Assembly (NCBI RefSeq): GCF_030272695.1
Contig: NZ_JARFYN010000055.1
Span: 1 to 44,776 of the forward strand
Source: Martinezella calliandrae
GTDB lineage: Bacteria > Pseudomonadota > Alphaproteobacteria > Rhizobiales > Rhizobiaceae
DNA: 44,776 nucleotides
Direction of reading: 5' to 3'
Every line of letters begins with the position of its first letter. Position 1 is the stretch's first letter. The notes beneath the pieces were generated by a model. It made no database searches and had not been told where the DNA came from. It saw nothing but the letters and a program-made list of their open reading frames with translations. This document shows positions 17,025 through 26,639 of the stretch, piece by piece. The position numbers were made by a program, and so were the translations under genes.

Positions 17025-17942
17025 TCAAAAGCCGGCCAGGAGTGGCGCGAATCCGCCTCGATGATACCGGCGTTCGCGCATCAACAGATCAAGGCCCAGG
17101 CTTGCAACGTCGTCGGCGACCGGATCGGTCTGCGCGGCCTTGTCCTGATAGAAGATCTTCGACCAGCCACCACATTCGTCGCAGGTTTCCGCTCTGACGG
17201 TCCCGCCCTGCCCTTCTATTTCCTGGTAGCCGATCCCCTTGGTGGAGCCGCAGAGCACGCATTTGACCCGGACATAATGCCAAAGCGTGCCGCAAAGCGA
17301 GCATGCGCAAAACCGCGCGCCATGCGCGCCAGGCCACCCAACCACCATGGACGATACCGGCTTCGAGCCGCAGGCGGGGCAGAGGCCATCGGCCACGGGG
17401 GCCAGCATCTGCGGATCGAGAACCGACGCGAGCCGGGCAAAATGGATCTGGAGTGCCGCCCACACAAACACATGTTCGGCGATCTCGTCTGCCGGCAGGG
17501 CACTGGTGAAGACAGTTCTTCCCATGGCGACGCGTTTTGCGAGATCGGTTCGTGTTACCCGCGCAAGCGCTGCGGTTGCCTGGGGCGGCTTTTCAATCGC
17601 GGCAGCGGCCGCAAAGAAACGATCGAATATGCCAGCGATCGTTTCATCCTCACCTACCCGGTCTCGATCCAGGGGCGGCATCTCGAACTCGCGTGCGCGC
17701 TTCATGGAGGCAAGATCGAAGGCTTCTGGATCCGGCAGATCTATTTGGACGTCGTGTTGCGCTTGAGAAAGTCCAGCGAGGAAATTTAGATAGGGCCCGA
17801 GATCGCTGGCCTCGGCCAATTGACGAAAGCGAACGGATCTCGCGGAAAAAAGCGAAACGAGGTCGGGAACACGCGCAAAAGGCGGCGATGACACATCTCC
17901 GATGGCGGTTGGATCCGGCGCGACCTCGCTCTTGCGTCCCAT
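17025..17942 (-). CDS. fdhE: Formate dehydrogenase accessory protein FdhE
   Basis: 305 residues. The N-terminal half is helical, and the C-terminal half holds the rubredoxin-like metal-binding pairs CPACGSKP, CSLCGTLW, CVLCGSTKG and CDECGGW, the four CxxC motifs of FdhE. In other bacteria FdhE binds the formate dehydrogenase catalytic subunit and is needed for activity of the exported enzyme. The gene lies between fdoI and selA on the same strand, as expected for a maturation factor of this enzyme. A 460-residue frame on the opposite strand is an artefact of GC-rich coding. Confidence 0.95.
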   Translation of the reverse strand: MGRKSEVAPDPTAIGDVSSPPFARVPDLVSLFSARSVRFRQLAEASDLGPYLNFLAGLSQAQHDVQIDLPDPEAFDLASMKRAREFEMPPLDRDRVGEDETIAGIFDRFFAAAAAIEKPPQATAALARVTRTDLAKRVAMGRTVFTSALPADEIAEHVFVWAALQIHFARLASVLDPQMLAPVADGLCPACGSKPVSSMVVGWPGAHGARFCACSLCGTLWHYVRVKCVLCGSTKGIGYQEIEGQGGTVRAETCDECGGWSKIFYQDKAAQTDPVADDVASLGLDLLMRERRYHRGGFAPLLAGF

Positions 17943-17991
17943 AACACTCCCTCACGAACCCAACGGGCCACGTGATGCAAATCCGAACCCG

Positions 17992-18699
17992 TCATTCGGC
18001 GGGCGTCCCCTTCGACTTCCTTGCCGACGATCTCTTGACTAGTTCGCGCAGCCATTTGCGATGATGCCGCCACGCCCAACCGCCCGTCACCGAACCGCGT
18101 GTCATTGCCCGTATAGTACCGCGTACCCAGAAGGCTGAATAGACATGAATGATCCAGACACAGATGATCACGACGGCCGCGATCGAGTGCGTCAAGACGG
18201 CCCATCGCTTCTGCTCGATCGTGGTATAGGCAAAGAAATACTGATCCCACATCACTAGGCCGGTGGCGATCAGTATGATGATGAGGACGGACATTGACCA
18301 GAAGACGCATTTCTGTCCGGCATTGTACTTGCCGACCTCGGGCGCCCGATCCTCTTGACCGGTCAAGACGTCGCGGCCGTGTGCGAGCCAGGCGCTATCG
18401 TCCCGTTTCCAGAGATTGAGCCTCCAGAAACGCAGGAACAGGCCGAGGAAGCTGAAGAAGAGAACGACGCCGATCCATGGATGCATGATGCGCGTCCAGA
18501 GACCGCCGCCAAAGAGAAGGCTCAGAAAGAAGAGGCTCGGATGGAACAGAGCCAGGCCAGAGAGCGCCAGGAGCACAAGGCTTGTCGCCGTGATCCAGTG
18601 ATTGATTCTCGCGCCTCCGGAATAGCGGTCGACAATGACGGGCCTGCCGGGATGAACGTTGTCGCCCTTTGCGACATCATGGTTCGTATCCGACGTCAT
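17992..18699 (-). CDS. fdoI: Formate dehydrogenase gamma subunit, cytochrome b556
   Basis: 235 residues with four membrane segments (about residues 40-60, 72-90, 130-150, 165-185). It is the membrane anchor that passes electrons from the iron-sulfur subunit to quinone through two b hemes. Candidate heme ligands are the His residues in ARINHWITAT, MHPWIGV, LTHSIAAVV and WIIHVYSAFW. The ATGA overlap with fdoH implies coupled translation. The enzyme's active site would face the periplasm, since the catalytic subunit has a Tat signal. Confidence 0.95.
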   Translation of the reverse strand: MTSDTNHDVAKGDNVHPGRPVIVDRYSGGARINHWITATSLVLLALSGLALFHPSLFFLSLLFGGGLWTRIMHPWIGVVLFFSFLGLFLRFWRLNLWKRDDSAWLAHGRDVLTGQEDRAPEVGKYNAGQKCVFWSMSVLIIILIATGLVMWDQYFFAYTTIEQKRWAVLTHSIAAVVIICVWIIHVYSAFWVRGTIRAMTRGSVTGGWAWRHHRKWLRELVKRSSARKSKGTPAE

Positions 18700-19637
18700 G
18701 AGGAATCACCCCCCGTCAGTCTTTCGGCCGCAGCTTCGTCCTCTTCGGAAACCCGATTGGGCCCGTTGACTATATAGTGCAGAAGACCGGCGACGGCCGC
18801 CACCCCCATGACCGCCAAGCCGGCATATTTCGTGACGCCCTTCCAGGTCTCGACGATCGGACTGATCCTTGGATTGTTGGGCAGGCCAGCATAGATCTCC
18901 GGCTTGTCGGCATGGTGCAGCACATACATGACATGCGTGCCGCCGACGCCCGGCGGATCGTAGAGCCCAGCGTTCTCAAATCCGCGGGATTTCAGATCGG
19001 TGATCCTGCCTTCCGCATGCTGTTTCATCTCCTCCTTGGTGCCGAAGACAATTGCCTGCGTCGGACAGGCCTTGGCACAAGCAGGCCCCTGGCCGACGGC
19101 GAGGCGGTCGGAACAGAGCGTGCATTTATAAGCCGTGTGGTCGACCCTCGATATGCGCGGGATATTGAACGGGCATCCCCTGATGCAATAGCCGCAGCCG
19201 ATACAATTCTCGTGGACGAAATCCACAATGCCGTTCGAATATTGCACGATCGCGCCGGGAGCTGGACAGGCCTTGAGACAGCCGGGATCGGCGCAATGCA
19301 TGCAGCCGTCCTTGCGGATGAGCCACTCCAAATTGCTCGTCTCCGGGTTTTCCCACTCGGTGAAGCGCATCAGCGTGAACATGTCCGGCGTCAGGTCGTG
19401 AGGGTTATCATGCACACCTCTATTGATCTCTATCTCCGGATGCGTGTCATTCCACTCGATGCAGGCCGATTGACAGGCCTTACAGCCGATGCATTTCGAG
19501 ACATCGATCAGCTTCGCCACCTCTGTCTGACGCTCCGCGGGAGGCGTTACATTCGACGCCGACCGCCGTATCAGGTCCTGCTCGCCGAACTTCGGTTTTA
19601 CAGGAGTAGTCACGGGATTTGGAACAGGAGGAAACAT
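18696..19637 (-). CDS. fdoH: Formate dehydrogenase beta subunit, iron-sulfur
   Basis: 313 residues containing four ferredoxin-like Cys clusters: CIGCKACQSACIEWN, CMHCADPGCLKACP, CIGCGYCIRGCPFNIP and CTLCSDRLAVGQGPACAKAC, binding four [4Fe-4S] centres. A C-terminal membrane helix (YAGLAVMGVAAVAGLLHYIV) anchors it beside the cytochrome subunit. It conducts electrons from the molybdenum/tungsten site to heme b. The N-terminus QDLIRRSASNVTPPAERQ is like that of E. coli FdnH/FdoH. It starts 11 bp after fdoG. Confidence 0.97.
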   Translation of the reverse strand: MFPPVPNPVTTPVKPKFGEQDLIRRSASNVTPPAERQTEVAKLIDVSKCIGCKACQSACIEWNDTHPEIEINRGVHDNPHDLTPDMFTLMRFTEWENPETSNLEWLIRKDGCMHCADPGCLKACPAPGAIVQYSNGIVDFVHENCIGCGYCIRGCPFNIPRISRVDHTAYKCTLCSDRLAVGQGPACAKACPTQAIVFGTKEEMKQHAEGRITDLKSRGFENAGLYDPPGVGGTHVMYVLHHADKPEIYAGLPNNPRISPIVETWKGVTKYAGLAVMGVAAVAGLLHYIVNGPNRVSEEDEAAAERLTGGDSS

Positions 19638-19648
19638 ATCGTGGTCTC

Positions 19649-22600
19649 CTATGCCACCGGCCCTGCGATGGGCTCAATGTTGACCAGAAATGCCTTGAAT
19701 TCCGGCGTCTGTACGTTCGCGTCACCGACAAAGGGCGTCAGCGAATTCGGACCGAAACCCTTTCTGGCCGCTCCGGTGAAGCCCCAATGCAACGGTATGC
19801 CCACGACATGAACAGGCTTGCCGTTGCAGATCAGCGGTTTGATCCGCTTGGTGACGACCGCCTTCGCCCTGATCGATCCGCGCTTGGACCAGACACGCAC
19901 CCAGCCGCCCCGAGTAATCCCCTTTTCCGCTGCCAGTTCTTCGGAGATCTCGACGAAAAACTCAGGCTGCAGCACGGCGTTCACCCACACATGTTTCGTC
20001 CAATAATGGAAATGCTCGGTCAAGCGATAGGATGTCGCTGCATACGGGAATTCCGCCGAGGCGGGCTCGGCGAACTGCGCGAAATCATCATCGAATACCC
20101 GTGCAACCGGGTTACCACGAACCGCCGGGGCTATCAGATTGACAAGCGGCGATTCGAACGGCTCGTAATGGGCAGGAAACGGTCCATCACGCATCATTGT
20201 TCGGGCGAAAAGGCGAGAGACGCCTTCGGCATTCATGATGAACGGCCCGACCTCGCCTGGCTTCGCCGTCGGCGCTATGTCCGGCACGTCGTAGCCGGAC
20301 CACTTGGCGCCATCCCATTCGATCAGCTTGCGGCTCGGATCCCACGCCTTTCCGTTCGGATCCGCCGAAGCCCGGTTATAGAGGATGCGGCGGTTGAGTG
20401 GCCAAGAGAACGTCCAATTGGGATAGACGCCGGTGTCGTCCGGATCCGACGTGTCACGGCGGGCCATGTTATTTCCGTTCTCATTGAAGCAACCGGAATA
20501 GATCCAGCACGCCGAAGAGGTCGAACCATCGTCTCGCAGGGCCGAGAAATTTGGCACCAGCTTGCCGGCTTCGGCCACCACCTTGCTCGGATCGGCGGTG
20601 TCGTGGACCGTTGTGATCGCCCGGCCATTGATCTCCTTGGCAAGCTCCTCCGCCGTCGGCTCACCCGGATCGGCATAGTTCCAATCCAGATTAACAATCG
20701 GATCCGGGAAGGTTCCGCCTTCCTTGCGATAGAGTTCCCTTAGCCGCGTAAAGATCTGCGCCATGATCCAGTTGTCGGTTTTTGCCTCACCGGGCGGAGT
20801 GCCGCCCGGCCAATGCCACTGCAGCCAGCGGCCGGAGTTGGTGAGCGAGCCCTCATCTTCGGCAAAGCAGGTCGAGGGCAACTGTATGACCTCAGTCTGG
20901 ATCTGCGACGAATCGACATCGTTGAATTCGCCGTGGTTTTCCCAGAACCGCGAGGTCTCCGTGTCCAAGGGATCCATCGTGACAAGGAACTTGAGCTTTG
21001 AAAGAGAAACAGTCAGCTTCTGCCTGTTCGGAACGGCCATAAGTGGATTGAAACCCTGACAGATGTACCCGGTCATCTGGCCTTGGTTCATCACGTCGAA
21101 AGCGCGCAGAACATCGTAGTCGGGTACGTCCAGCTTGGGCAGCCAGTCATAGGCGAAATCGTTTTCCGGCGTCGCCGCCGGGCCCCACATCGCTTTCTGG
21201 AAACTGACGAAGAACTTTCGGTAGTTCTGCCAATAGCTCGTCTGATTGGGCCGCAGCGGCTTGTATCCGCGCGTCGACATATAGGTTTCGAAATCCACCT
21301 CCTTTTCCATGGGCAGCGTCATGTAGCCGGGAAGCAGGTTCGACATCAGCCCGATATCGGTGAGACCCTGGATGTTGGAATGACCGCGCAACGCGTTCAT
21401 GCCGCCGCCGCGCACACCGATATTGCCGAGGATCAACTGCAACATTGCCATGGCGCGGATGTTCTGCGAACCCTTCGAATGCTGGGTCCAGCCGAGCGCA
21501 TACATGGATGTCATCGTCTTGGTCGGCGACGAACATTCCGAGATCATCTGCGCCACCTTCAGGAACTTATCCTTCGGTGTGCCGCAGATGCGCTCGACCA
21601 GTTCCGGCGTAAAGACGGAGACATGCGCCTTCAGCAGGTTCCAAACGCAACGCGGATTGGCGAGCGTGTCGTCGACTTCGGCATAACCGTCTGCACCGAT
21701 GACATAGTCCCAGGTCGACCTGTCGTAATCGCGCTTTGCCTCGTCATAGCCGGTAAACAGCCCGTCCTTGTATTCGAATCCGTCCTTGACGATGTAGCTG
21801 GCATTGGTGAACGCCTTGACATACTCCCACTGCACTTTGTTGTTCTGCATGCAGTAGCTGATCACGCCGAGCAGGAAGGCGATATCCGTGCCTTGGCGGA
21901 TCGGTGCATAGTAATCCGCAACCGAGGCCGAGCGCGTGAAACGCGGATCGACGACAATCAGCCGTGCGCCGCGATTGGCCTTGGCTTCGGTGACCCATTT
22001 GAAGCCGCAGGGATGCGCTTCAGCGGCATTTCCACCCATGATGACAACGAGATCTGTATTCCTGATATCCGTCCAGGAATTGGTCATTGCGCCGCGGCCG
22101 AAAGTTGGAGCCAAACTGGCCACCGTTGGGCCGTGTCAGACACGCGCCTGATTATCGAACACCAGCATGCCCGTGCTGCGCACGACCTTGTAGGTTTCCC
22201 ATGCAGTTTCGTTGGTCGTCGCGGAAGCGGCAAGGACACCGGTCGTAATCCAGCGGTTCACGGTCACGCCGTCACTATTCTTCTGGACGAAATGGGCGTC
22301 ACGGTCGTCCTTCATCAGACGGGCGATGCGATCGAGCGCATCCTCCCAGGAAATCCGCTCGAATTTTTCCGATCCCGGCTTGCGGAGCATCGGATATTTG
22401 AGCCGCGTCTCGGCCTTTACGAAATTCAAGAGGGCGGCGCCCTTCGGACAGAGAGTACCGCGGTTTGTCGGATGGTCGGTGTCACCTTCGATATGGACGA
22501 TCTCGGCCTTCTCGCCCTTCTTCAGATCACCCTTCGAATACATGATGATGCCGCATGCGACAGAGCAGTAAGGGCAGGTGTTTCGCGTTTCGGCTGTATT

Positions 22601-22735
22601 CACGAGCTTGAAAGGCCGGATCGCTGCAGCATATGCCGCTTCGGTTTCACCGAAGCCAAAAGCTCCCAGGGCCGTTCCCGCTAAACCCGCACCGGCAGCC
22701 CCTAGAAATTGGCGCCGCGAGAGTTCCATGTTCAT
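19649..22735 (-). CDS. fdoG: Formate dehydrogenase alpha subunit, selenoprotein (TGA = Sec200)
   Basis: Two abutting frames form one 1028-residue protein, with the TGA at 22136-22138 read as selenocysteine 200. The start at 22735 follows GGGAGGTGTCATGCT and encodes a Tat signal (SRRQFLGAAGAGLAG). A [4Fe-4S] site uses Cys54, 57, 61 and 96 (CPYCSVAC, TLCPKG). Around the stop the protein reads FDNQARV-Sec-HGPTVASLAPTFGR, matching the catalytic Sec segment of E. coli FdnG/FdoG, then TNSWTDIRNTDLVVIMGGNA. The remainder is the bis-MGD molybdopterin fold. It oxidises formate to CO2 in the periplasm and feeds electrons to FdoH. A SECIS-like hairpin follows the TGA. Automatic annotation would wrongly split the gene. 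Confidence 0.97.
22098..22138 (-). promoter_or_regulatory. Bacterial SECIS element in fdoG
   Basis: Immediately after the TGA the transcript reads CACGGCCCAAC and then the hairpin GGTGGCCAGTTTGGCTCC (22107-22124), a stem with a bulge and a small G-U-containing loop at the expected distance. The layout parallels E. coli formate dehydrogenase SECIS hairpins, which SelB binds to deliver Sec-tRNA. The exact pairing was judged by eye. Confidence 0.8.
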
Positions 22736-22830
22736 AGCATGACACCTCCCTACAACCCGGCCATGCCCACCGGGCGTGCCGGGATATTCAGCCCGTAGCC
22801 AACAGACAATCGTCAGTTGGTATATAAGTA

Positions 22831-22859
22831 AATGTGAACCCACTCCATTTCGTTGTCAA
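22831..22859 (-). promoter_or_regulatory. Possible promoter of the fdo-sel operon
   Basis: On the minus strand TTGACA (22854-22859), a 17-bp spacer and CACATT (22831-22836) sit about 95 bp before the fdoG start. The -35 is perfect and the -10 poor. The surrounding gap 22844-23230 holds no recognised gene and must also carry the selD promoter; I saw no clear FNR/FixK palindrome (TTGAT-N4-ATCAA). Confidence 0.35.
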
Positions 22860-23230
22860 ACCGAACAGGAGCGCAAAGTCATGAATGCAACGGCAGACTT
22901 TAAAGGACGAGAGACGTCCCGCAGGTAGCAAAGCCCGCCAATTGCAAATTGACGTTCGCCTCTCGCCCGATGATAATAGTCACATGGGCTTGCTTGCCGC
23001 TCCCGAGTTTCGGGGCTTGGTGCAGAGGGCTACCGTATCATGCTGCCGGAGACGGCGGAGCGTTCTGGATTGTGTCCATTTAAATTCTCGCAAGCTTATA
23101 ATTTCCTGCGGAACCGATTTCTCGAGCCGCCGCGATCGACGGCGGGAGCGCTGCGCATTTCCGAAGAACCTGCCCCCATGCTCAGCCGGCGATTTCGCCC
23201 GGTCGTCTTGCGGCGAATTAGGAGGTCACT

Positions 23231-24292
23231 ATGGATAATCCCACCGCGACATCGCCCGTCCGTCTGACGGCACTTGCCCATGGTGGCGGCTGCGGCTGCA
23301 AGCTGGCGCCGTCAGTCCTGCGCCAATTGCTGGTCGACCAGCCTCTGCCCGGGCCATTTTCCCGGCTGCTGGTCGGAACGGAGACTGGCGACGATGCTGC
23401 TGTCTTTCAGCTCGATGGGGAAACCTGCGTGATCGCCACCACCGATTTCTTCATGCCTATGGTCGACGATGCCTTCGATCTCGGTCGGATCGCTGCGACA
23501 AACGCCATTTCGGACATCTATGCAATGGGTGGTAAGCCGATCATGGCCCTTGCCATTCTCGGCATGCCGATCGACAAGATGCCAATCGAAATGGTGCGGG
23601 AGATATTGAAAGGGGGCGGTGATATCTGCGCAAAGGCCGGCATTCCCGTTGCCGGGGGCCACTCGATCGATTCGCCGGAGCCGATCTACGGGCTGGCCGT
23701 GATCGGGACCTGCCCGGTTTCCGACCTACGGCGCAACAATGGCGCAAGAGCCGGCGATACGCTGATCCTGACAAAGGCGCTGGGCGTGGGAATCTATTCG
23801 GCCGCCGTCAAAAAAGACGCCTTGCCGGCGGGAGCCTACGCAGAACTCATCGCTTCGACCACTCTTCTAAACAGCATTGGTCCCGAACTCGCCAAGGATG
23901 CGGCTGTCCATGCCATGACAGACGTCACCGGTTTCGGAATTCTCGGCCATGCGCTCGAAGTGGCCCAGGGATCAGGAATGCGAATATCGCTGAGATGCCG
24001 CGATATTGCTCTTTTTGCCCATAGTGTCGAACTCGCGCAGCAGGGTTTTGTGACCGGCGCATCACATCGAAACTGGGCGAGCTACGGCATGAATGTTACT
24101 CTGCCCGGCGACCTTCCTCTGTGGTGGCGTCACATCCTTACCGACCCACAGACGTCGGGGGGCCTTCTCGTTTCATGTAGCCCGGCTCGGGCAATGGAAT
24201 TGCTAGGAAGGATCAGCGCGGCGGGCTATCCGGCCGCCCGAATTGTCGGAGATGTCGAGCAAGGCAGTCCTGGATTGCGCGTCCTGGCCTGA
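23231..24292 (+). CDS. selD: Selenophosphate synthetase SelD
   Basis: 353 residues. The start at 23231 follows TTAGGAGGTCACT. The catalytic motif HGGGCGCKLAP has Cys21 and Lys24, so this SelD is itself a cysteine form and not a selenoprotein. The ATP-binding AIR-synthase-like fold is shown by TGDDAAVFQLDGETCVIATT, DFFMPMVDDAFDLGRIAATN, AISDIYAMGGKPIMALAILG, and VTGFGILGHALEVA. It makes selenophosphate from selenide and ATP, the selenium donor for SelA. Divergent from fdoG across a 495-bp gap, it completes the selenocysteine set. Confidence 0.97.
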   Translation: MDNPTATSPVRLTALAHGGGCGCKLAPSVLRQLLVDQPLPGPFSRLLVGTETGDDAAVFQLDGETCVIATTDFFMPMVDDAFDLGRIAATNAISDIYAMGGKPIMALAILGMPIDKMPIEMVREILKGGGDICAKAGIPVAGGHSIDSPEPIYGLAVIGTCPVSDLRRNNGARAGDTLILTKALGVGIYSAAVKKDALPAGAYAELIASTTLLNSIGPELAKDAAVHAMTDVTGFGILGHALEVAQGSGMRISLRCRDIALFAHSVELAQQGFVTGASHRNWASYGMNVTLPGDLPLWWRHILTDPQTSGGLLVSCSPARAMELLGRISAAGYPAARIVGDVEQGSPGLRVLA

Positions 24293-24609
24293 TTAAGGGG
24301 CCGGGGCGGCTCGTCATTTGGAGCGTCGGCAGTTTGATGCAGAAGAATTTGCTCGCCGACCCTGTCGTAAGCTTGATCTGACCTTCGCCGGGCTCGAAGC
24401 GGGATGCGGTCGGACGTTGGCACCATGGGCCTTGGCAATCGACTTCGCCGTTCTGGAAGACGTAGCGTCGTCCCGCTGATGTTCAGGATTCCACCCGATC
24501 TCTTGATCGGACCCTCAATCGGCGGCGGATGGGTTTCGCAAAGTTTGAGTTGACCGTTTTCGATGACGAGGCGACACTTGGACCCTGCAGCAAGTCAGGA
24601 GGAAAAACG
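24293..24609. other. Intergenic stretch after selD
   Basis: No supported gene or clear terminator; frames are short and unlike known proteins. The last bases (24596-24609) carry the ribosome binding site of the next small gene. Confidence 0.4.
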
Positions 24610-24915
24610 ATGGACGAGCCAGACCGCTGGCGCCATATGGCAAGCGCACCGAAAGACGGCAGTCGGATCCTCGTCACGATCCGCCCGTCTGAACAAGGGG
24701 CGGCAGAAGTTGACCTCGCCTATTGGTCGAAGGGCGATCAGTCCGGTGCAGAAGGCTGGCGCGCCTCTGATTCCTCGCCCGGCCGTATCGTAGAATATGC
24801 CGAGCCGGAATTGAAGTGCTGGATGCCGATGCCCTCGGCCAATCTCAGTCGCACTTCGATGCCCTCACCCTGGGAAGGTGACGACGCTCAGCAGCTCGAC
24901 GGGTCAGGGATTTAA
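24610..24915 (+). CDS. Small soluble protein of unknown function
   Basis: 101 residues from the ATG at 24610, chosen because AGGAGGAAAAACG precedes it; the frame itself opens at 24529. The sequence DEPDRWRHMASAPKDGSRIL and VTIRPSEQGAAEVDLAYW, then GWRASDSSPGRIVEYAEPEL and KCWMPMP follow a pattern (W-x-MASAPKDG-x-ILV ... GW ... WMPMP) seen in small DUF551-like proteins of phages and rhizobia. No signal peptide or membrane segment. No functional context: it lies alone between selD and a MocR regulator, and 24916-25209 downstream is empty. Confidence 0.7.
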   Translation: MDEPDRWRHMASAPKDGSRILVTIRPSEQGAAEVDLAYWSKGDQSGAEGWRASDSSPGRIVEYAEPELKCWMPMPSANLSRTSMPSPWEGDDAQQLDGSGI

Positions 24916-25209
24916 GAACTCGCGGCGCAATGTTGCGAAAGTTCAGTAAAGAGTTGCGTGAGCAGAAATCAAACACAGAGCCCCACCGCATGGGCAGCGT
25001 CCTTGCCTTAAAATCGGTGGCAAGGGCCCGCGACGGGAAGGGTCGAGTGTTTGGCCGTCATACCCTGCAATACAATTCCGATCAGTATCAACCGCTAAGC
25101 CGACACTTTCCAGCAATCACTCTGGAAAATCATCTCCATCGGCCTTCGTGAATAGGCGTACAGACCATGATCAACGTTGGTTGGGACAAGCGACAGCCGA
25201 CAAGTCTCA

Positions 25210-26550
25210 TCAACTGTCAACGCTGGCGAGCGCGATCGCATCCGCAACTTCCTCAAGTCGTTTAGAGAGATTGGCCGTCGCAACGCGTAAATGGCTGCTG
25301 GGCAGGATCGAAAATTTCGCACCGGGATGCACCGCAATGCCTCGCGCCGCGAGCGTTACCATTGCGAAGGGTTCTGAAGATACCGGTACCCAGGCACACA
25401 ACCCCTCCCCGTGCCACGCTTCCACGCCGCGCTCACCCAGAGCTTCGATCAGAGCAGCCCTTCGTTCACGATAGGTCTGCCTGGCATGATCGAGGCACGC
25501 CGCCGTTGCCGGATCGCGCAGCAACCAGGCAGCCGCCGCTTGAAGAATTCGGCTCGTCCAACCGGCACTGAAGCTACGATAGGACTGGATCTGCTCGACG
25601 ATCGCCCGCGAACTCGACAGCACCGCCAACCGGAGATCCGGCCCATGTGTCTTCGAGTAAGACAGAATATGGATGACGCGGTCGGGAAAGAGATGCCCCA
25701 TCGAGTGGCGTGGCGCCGTCGAGATATCGCCAATGCCATCGTCTTCCACGATCAAGGTGTCCTTGTCCCGAAGGGTGTCGGCTATGCTCGACATGCGCGC
25801 CGGGCTTAGCCTCTGGCCGGTGACGGAATGTATGCGCGGCTGGAAGATAAATGCGACCGGACGATATCGCAGCGCCTCTTCCAGCGAGGACGGCAGTGGT
25901 CCCTCCTCATCGCATTTCACCGGAATGATGCGCGCACCGCGATCTTCCAGAATATCCAGAAGGCGCATGCCGGTCGGATCCTCGATCGCAACCGCCGCAC
26001 CCGGCATGACCAGGGCATTGATCAGGGTGTAGACGGCATTGTAGCCGCCGTTGGTCGCAAGGAACGCCTCCGGCTCGTAAGGCCAAGTCTTCCTGACCTG
26101 CTCCTCTAGCTCCGGCAGGATGCGGCTGCGTTCGTAACTGTTGAGATTGTCTGCCGATGCTCCATAGGCCATCGCCGCTTCCAGCTTCGGCAGCAGTTTC
26201 ACATCGGGAACCGCCGCCGTCAGGTTCAAAGCGTCGCTGCCATAATCACCGACGCTTGCAAGCCGCGCCGGCCTGGCGACAAAACGATCGCCGCTGACCC
26301 ATGTGCCGTTCCTGCCGCGCCCACTGATGATCTTTTGTCGTCTGAGCTCGCTCCATGCTTCCGATAAGGTCGCCGGGCTCACTTTGAGCGCAAAGGCAAG
26401 GTCGCGGATCGGCGGCAGCTTGGTGCCGACCGGCAGCGCGCCGGCGCGGATCAGCGCGCTCGTTTCAAGCGCGATACCGCGGATCGTCCTATCGCTCAGT
26501 TTTTCGGCAAACCATTGCGCGTCCCGATCTTCGCTCATTCTTCGCACCAT
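25210..26550 (-). CDS. MocR-type GntR regulator with aminotransferase domain
   Basis: 446 residues. Residues about 15-85 form a GntR winged helix (RGIALETSALIRAGALPVGT, KLPPIRDLAFALKVSPATLS, EAWSELRRQKIISGRGRNGT). Residues about 105-440 are a fold-type I aminotransferase domain with ATNGGYNAVYTLINALVMPG and the PLP-lysine motif HILSYSKTHGPDLR (Lys300). MocR proteins use PLP to sense amino acids or amines. It is divergent from a transporter/amidohydrolase operon, with a widely spaced inverted repeat AATGTTCAA/TTGAACATT between them, so it almost certainly controls that operon and perhaps itself. Confidence 0.95.
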   Translation of the reverse strand: MVRRMSEDRDAQWFAEKLSDRTIRGIALETSALIRAGALPVGTKLPPIRDLAFALKVSPATLSEAWSELRRQKIISGRGRNGTWVSGDRFVARPARLASVGDYGSDALNLTAAVPDVKLLPKLEAAMAYGASADNLNSYERSRILPELEEQVRKTWPYEPEAFLATNGGYNAVYTLINALVMPGAAVAIEDPTGMRLLDILEDRGARIIPVKCDEEGPLPSSLEEALRYRPVAFIFQPRIHSVTGQRLSPARMSSIADTLRDKDTLIVEDDGIGDISTAPRHSMGHLFPDRVIHILSYSKTHGPDLRLAVLSSSRAIVEQIQSYRSFSAGWTSRILQAAAAWLLRDPATAACLDHARQTYRERRAALIEALGERGVEAWHGEGLCAWVPVSSEPFAMVTLAARGIAVHPGAKFSILPSSHLRVATANLSKRLEEVADAIALASVDS

Positions 26551-26554
26551 TTTT

Positions 26555-26600
26555 AATGTTCAATAACGTAATAACATTTGATCGAGAAATTTTGAACATT
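26555..26600. promoter_or_regulatory. Inverted-repeat operator pair for the MocR regulator
   Basis: AATGTTCAA (26555-26563) and its exact reverse complement TTGAACATT (26592-26600) are centred 37 bp apart in the divergent promoter. A related half, TAACATTTG, lies between them. MocR-type dimers often bind separated half-sites on one DNA face; 37 bp is about 3.5 turns, so bending or a third site may be involved. Confidence 0.65.
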
Positions 26601-26639
26601 TACTCAATGGAAAAATAAGTCTTTCCGCGAGTGAATTTC

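Noticed and set aside
21083..22684. 533-residue frame antisense to fdoG
   Set aside because: It runs opposite a well-supported gene, shows no motif and is typical of GC-rich third-position bias.
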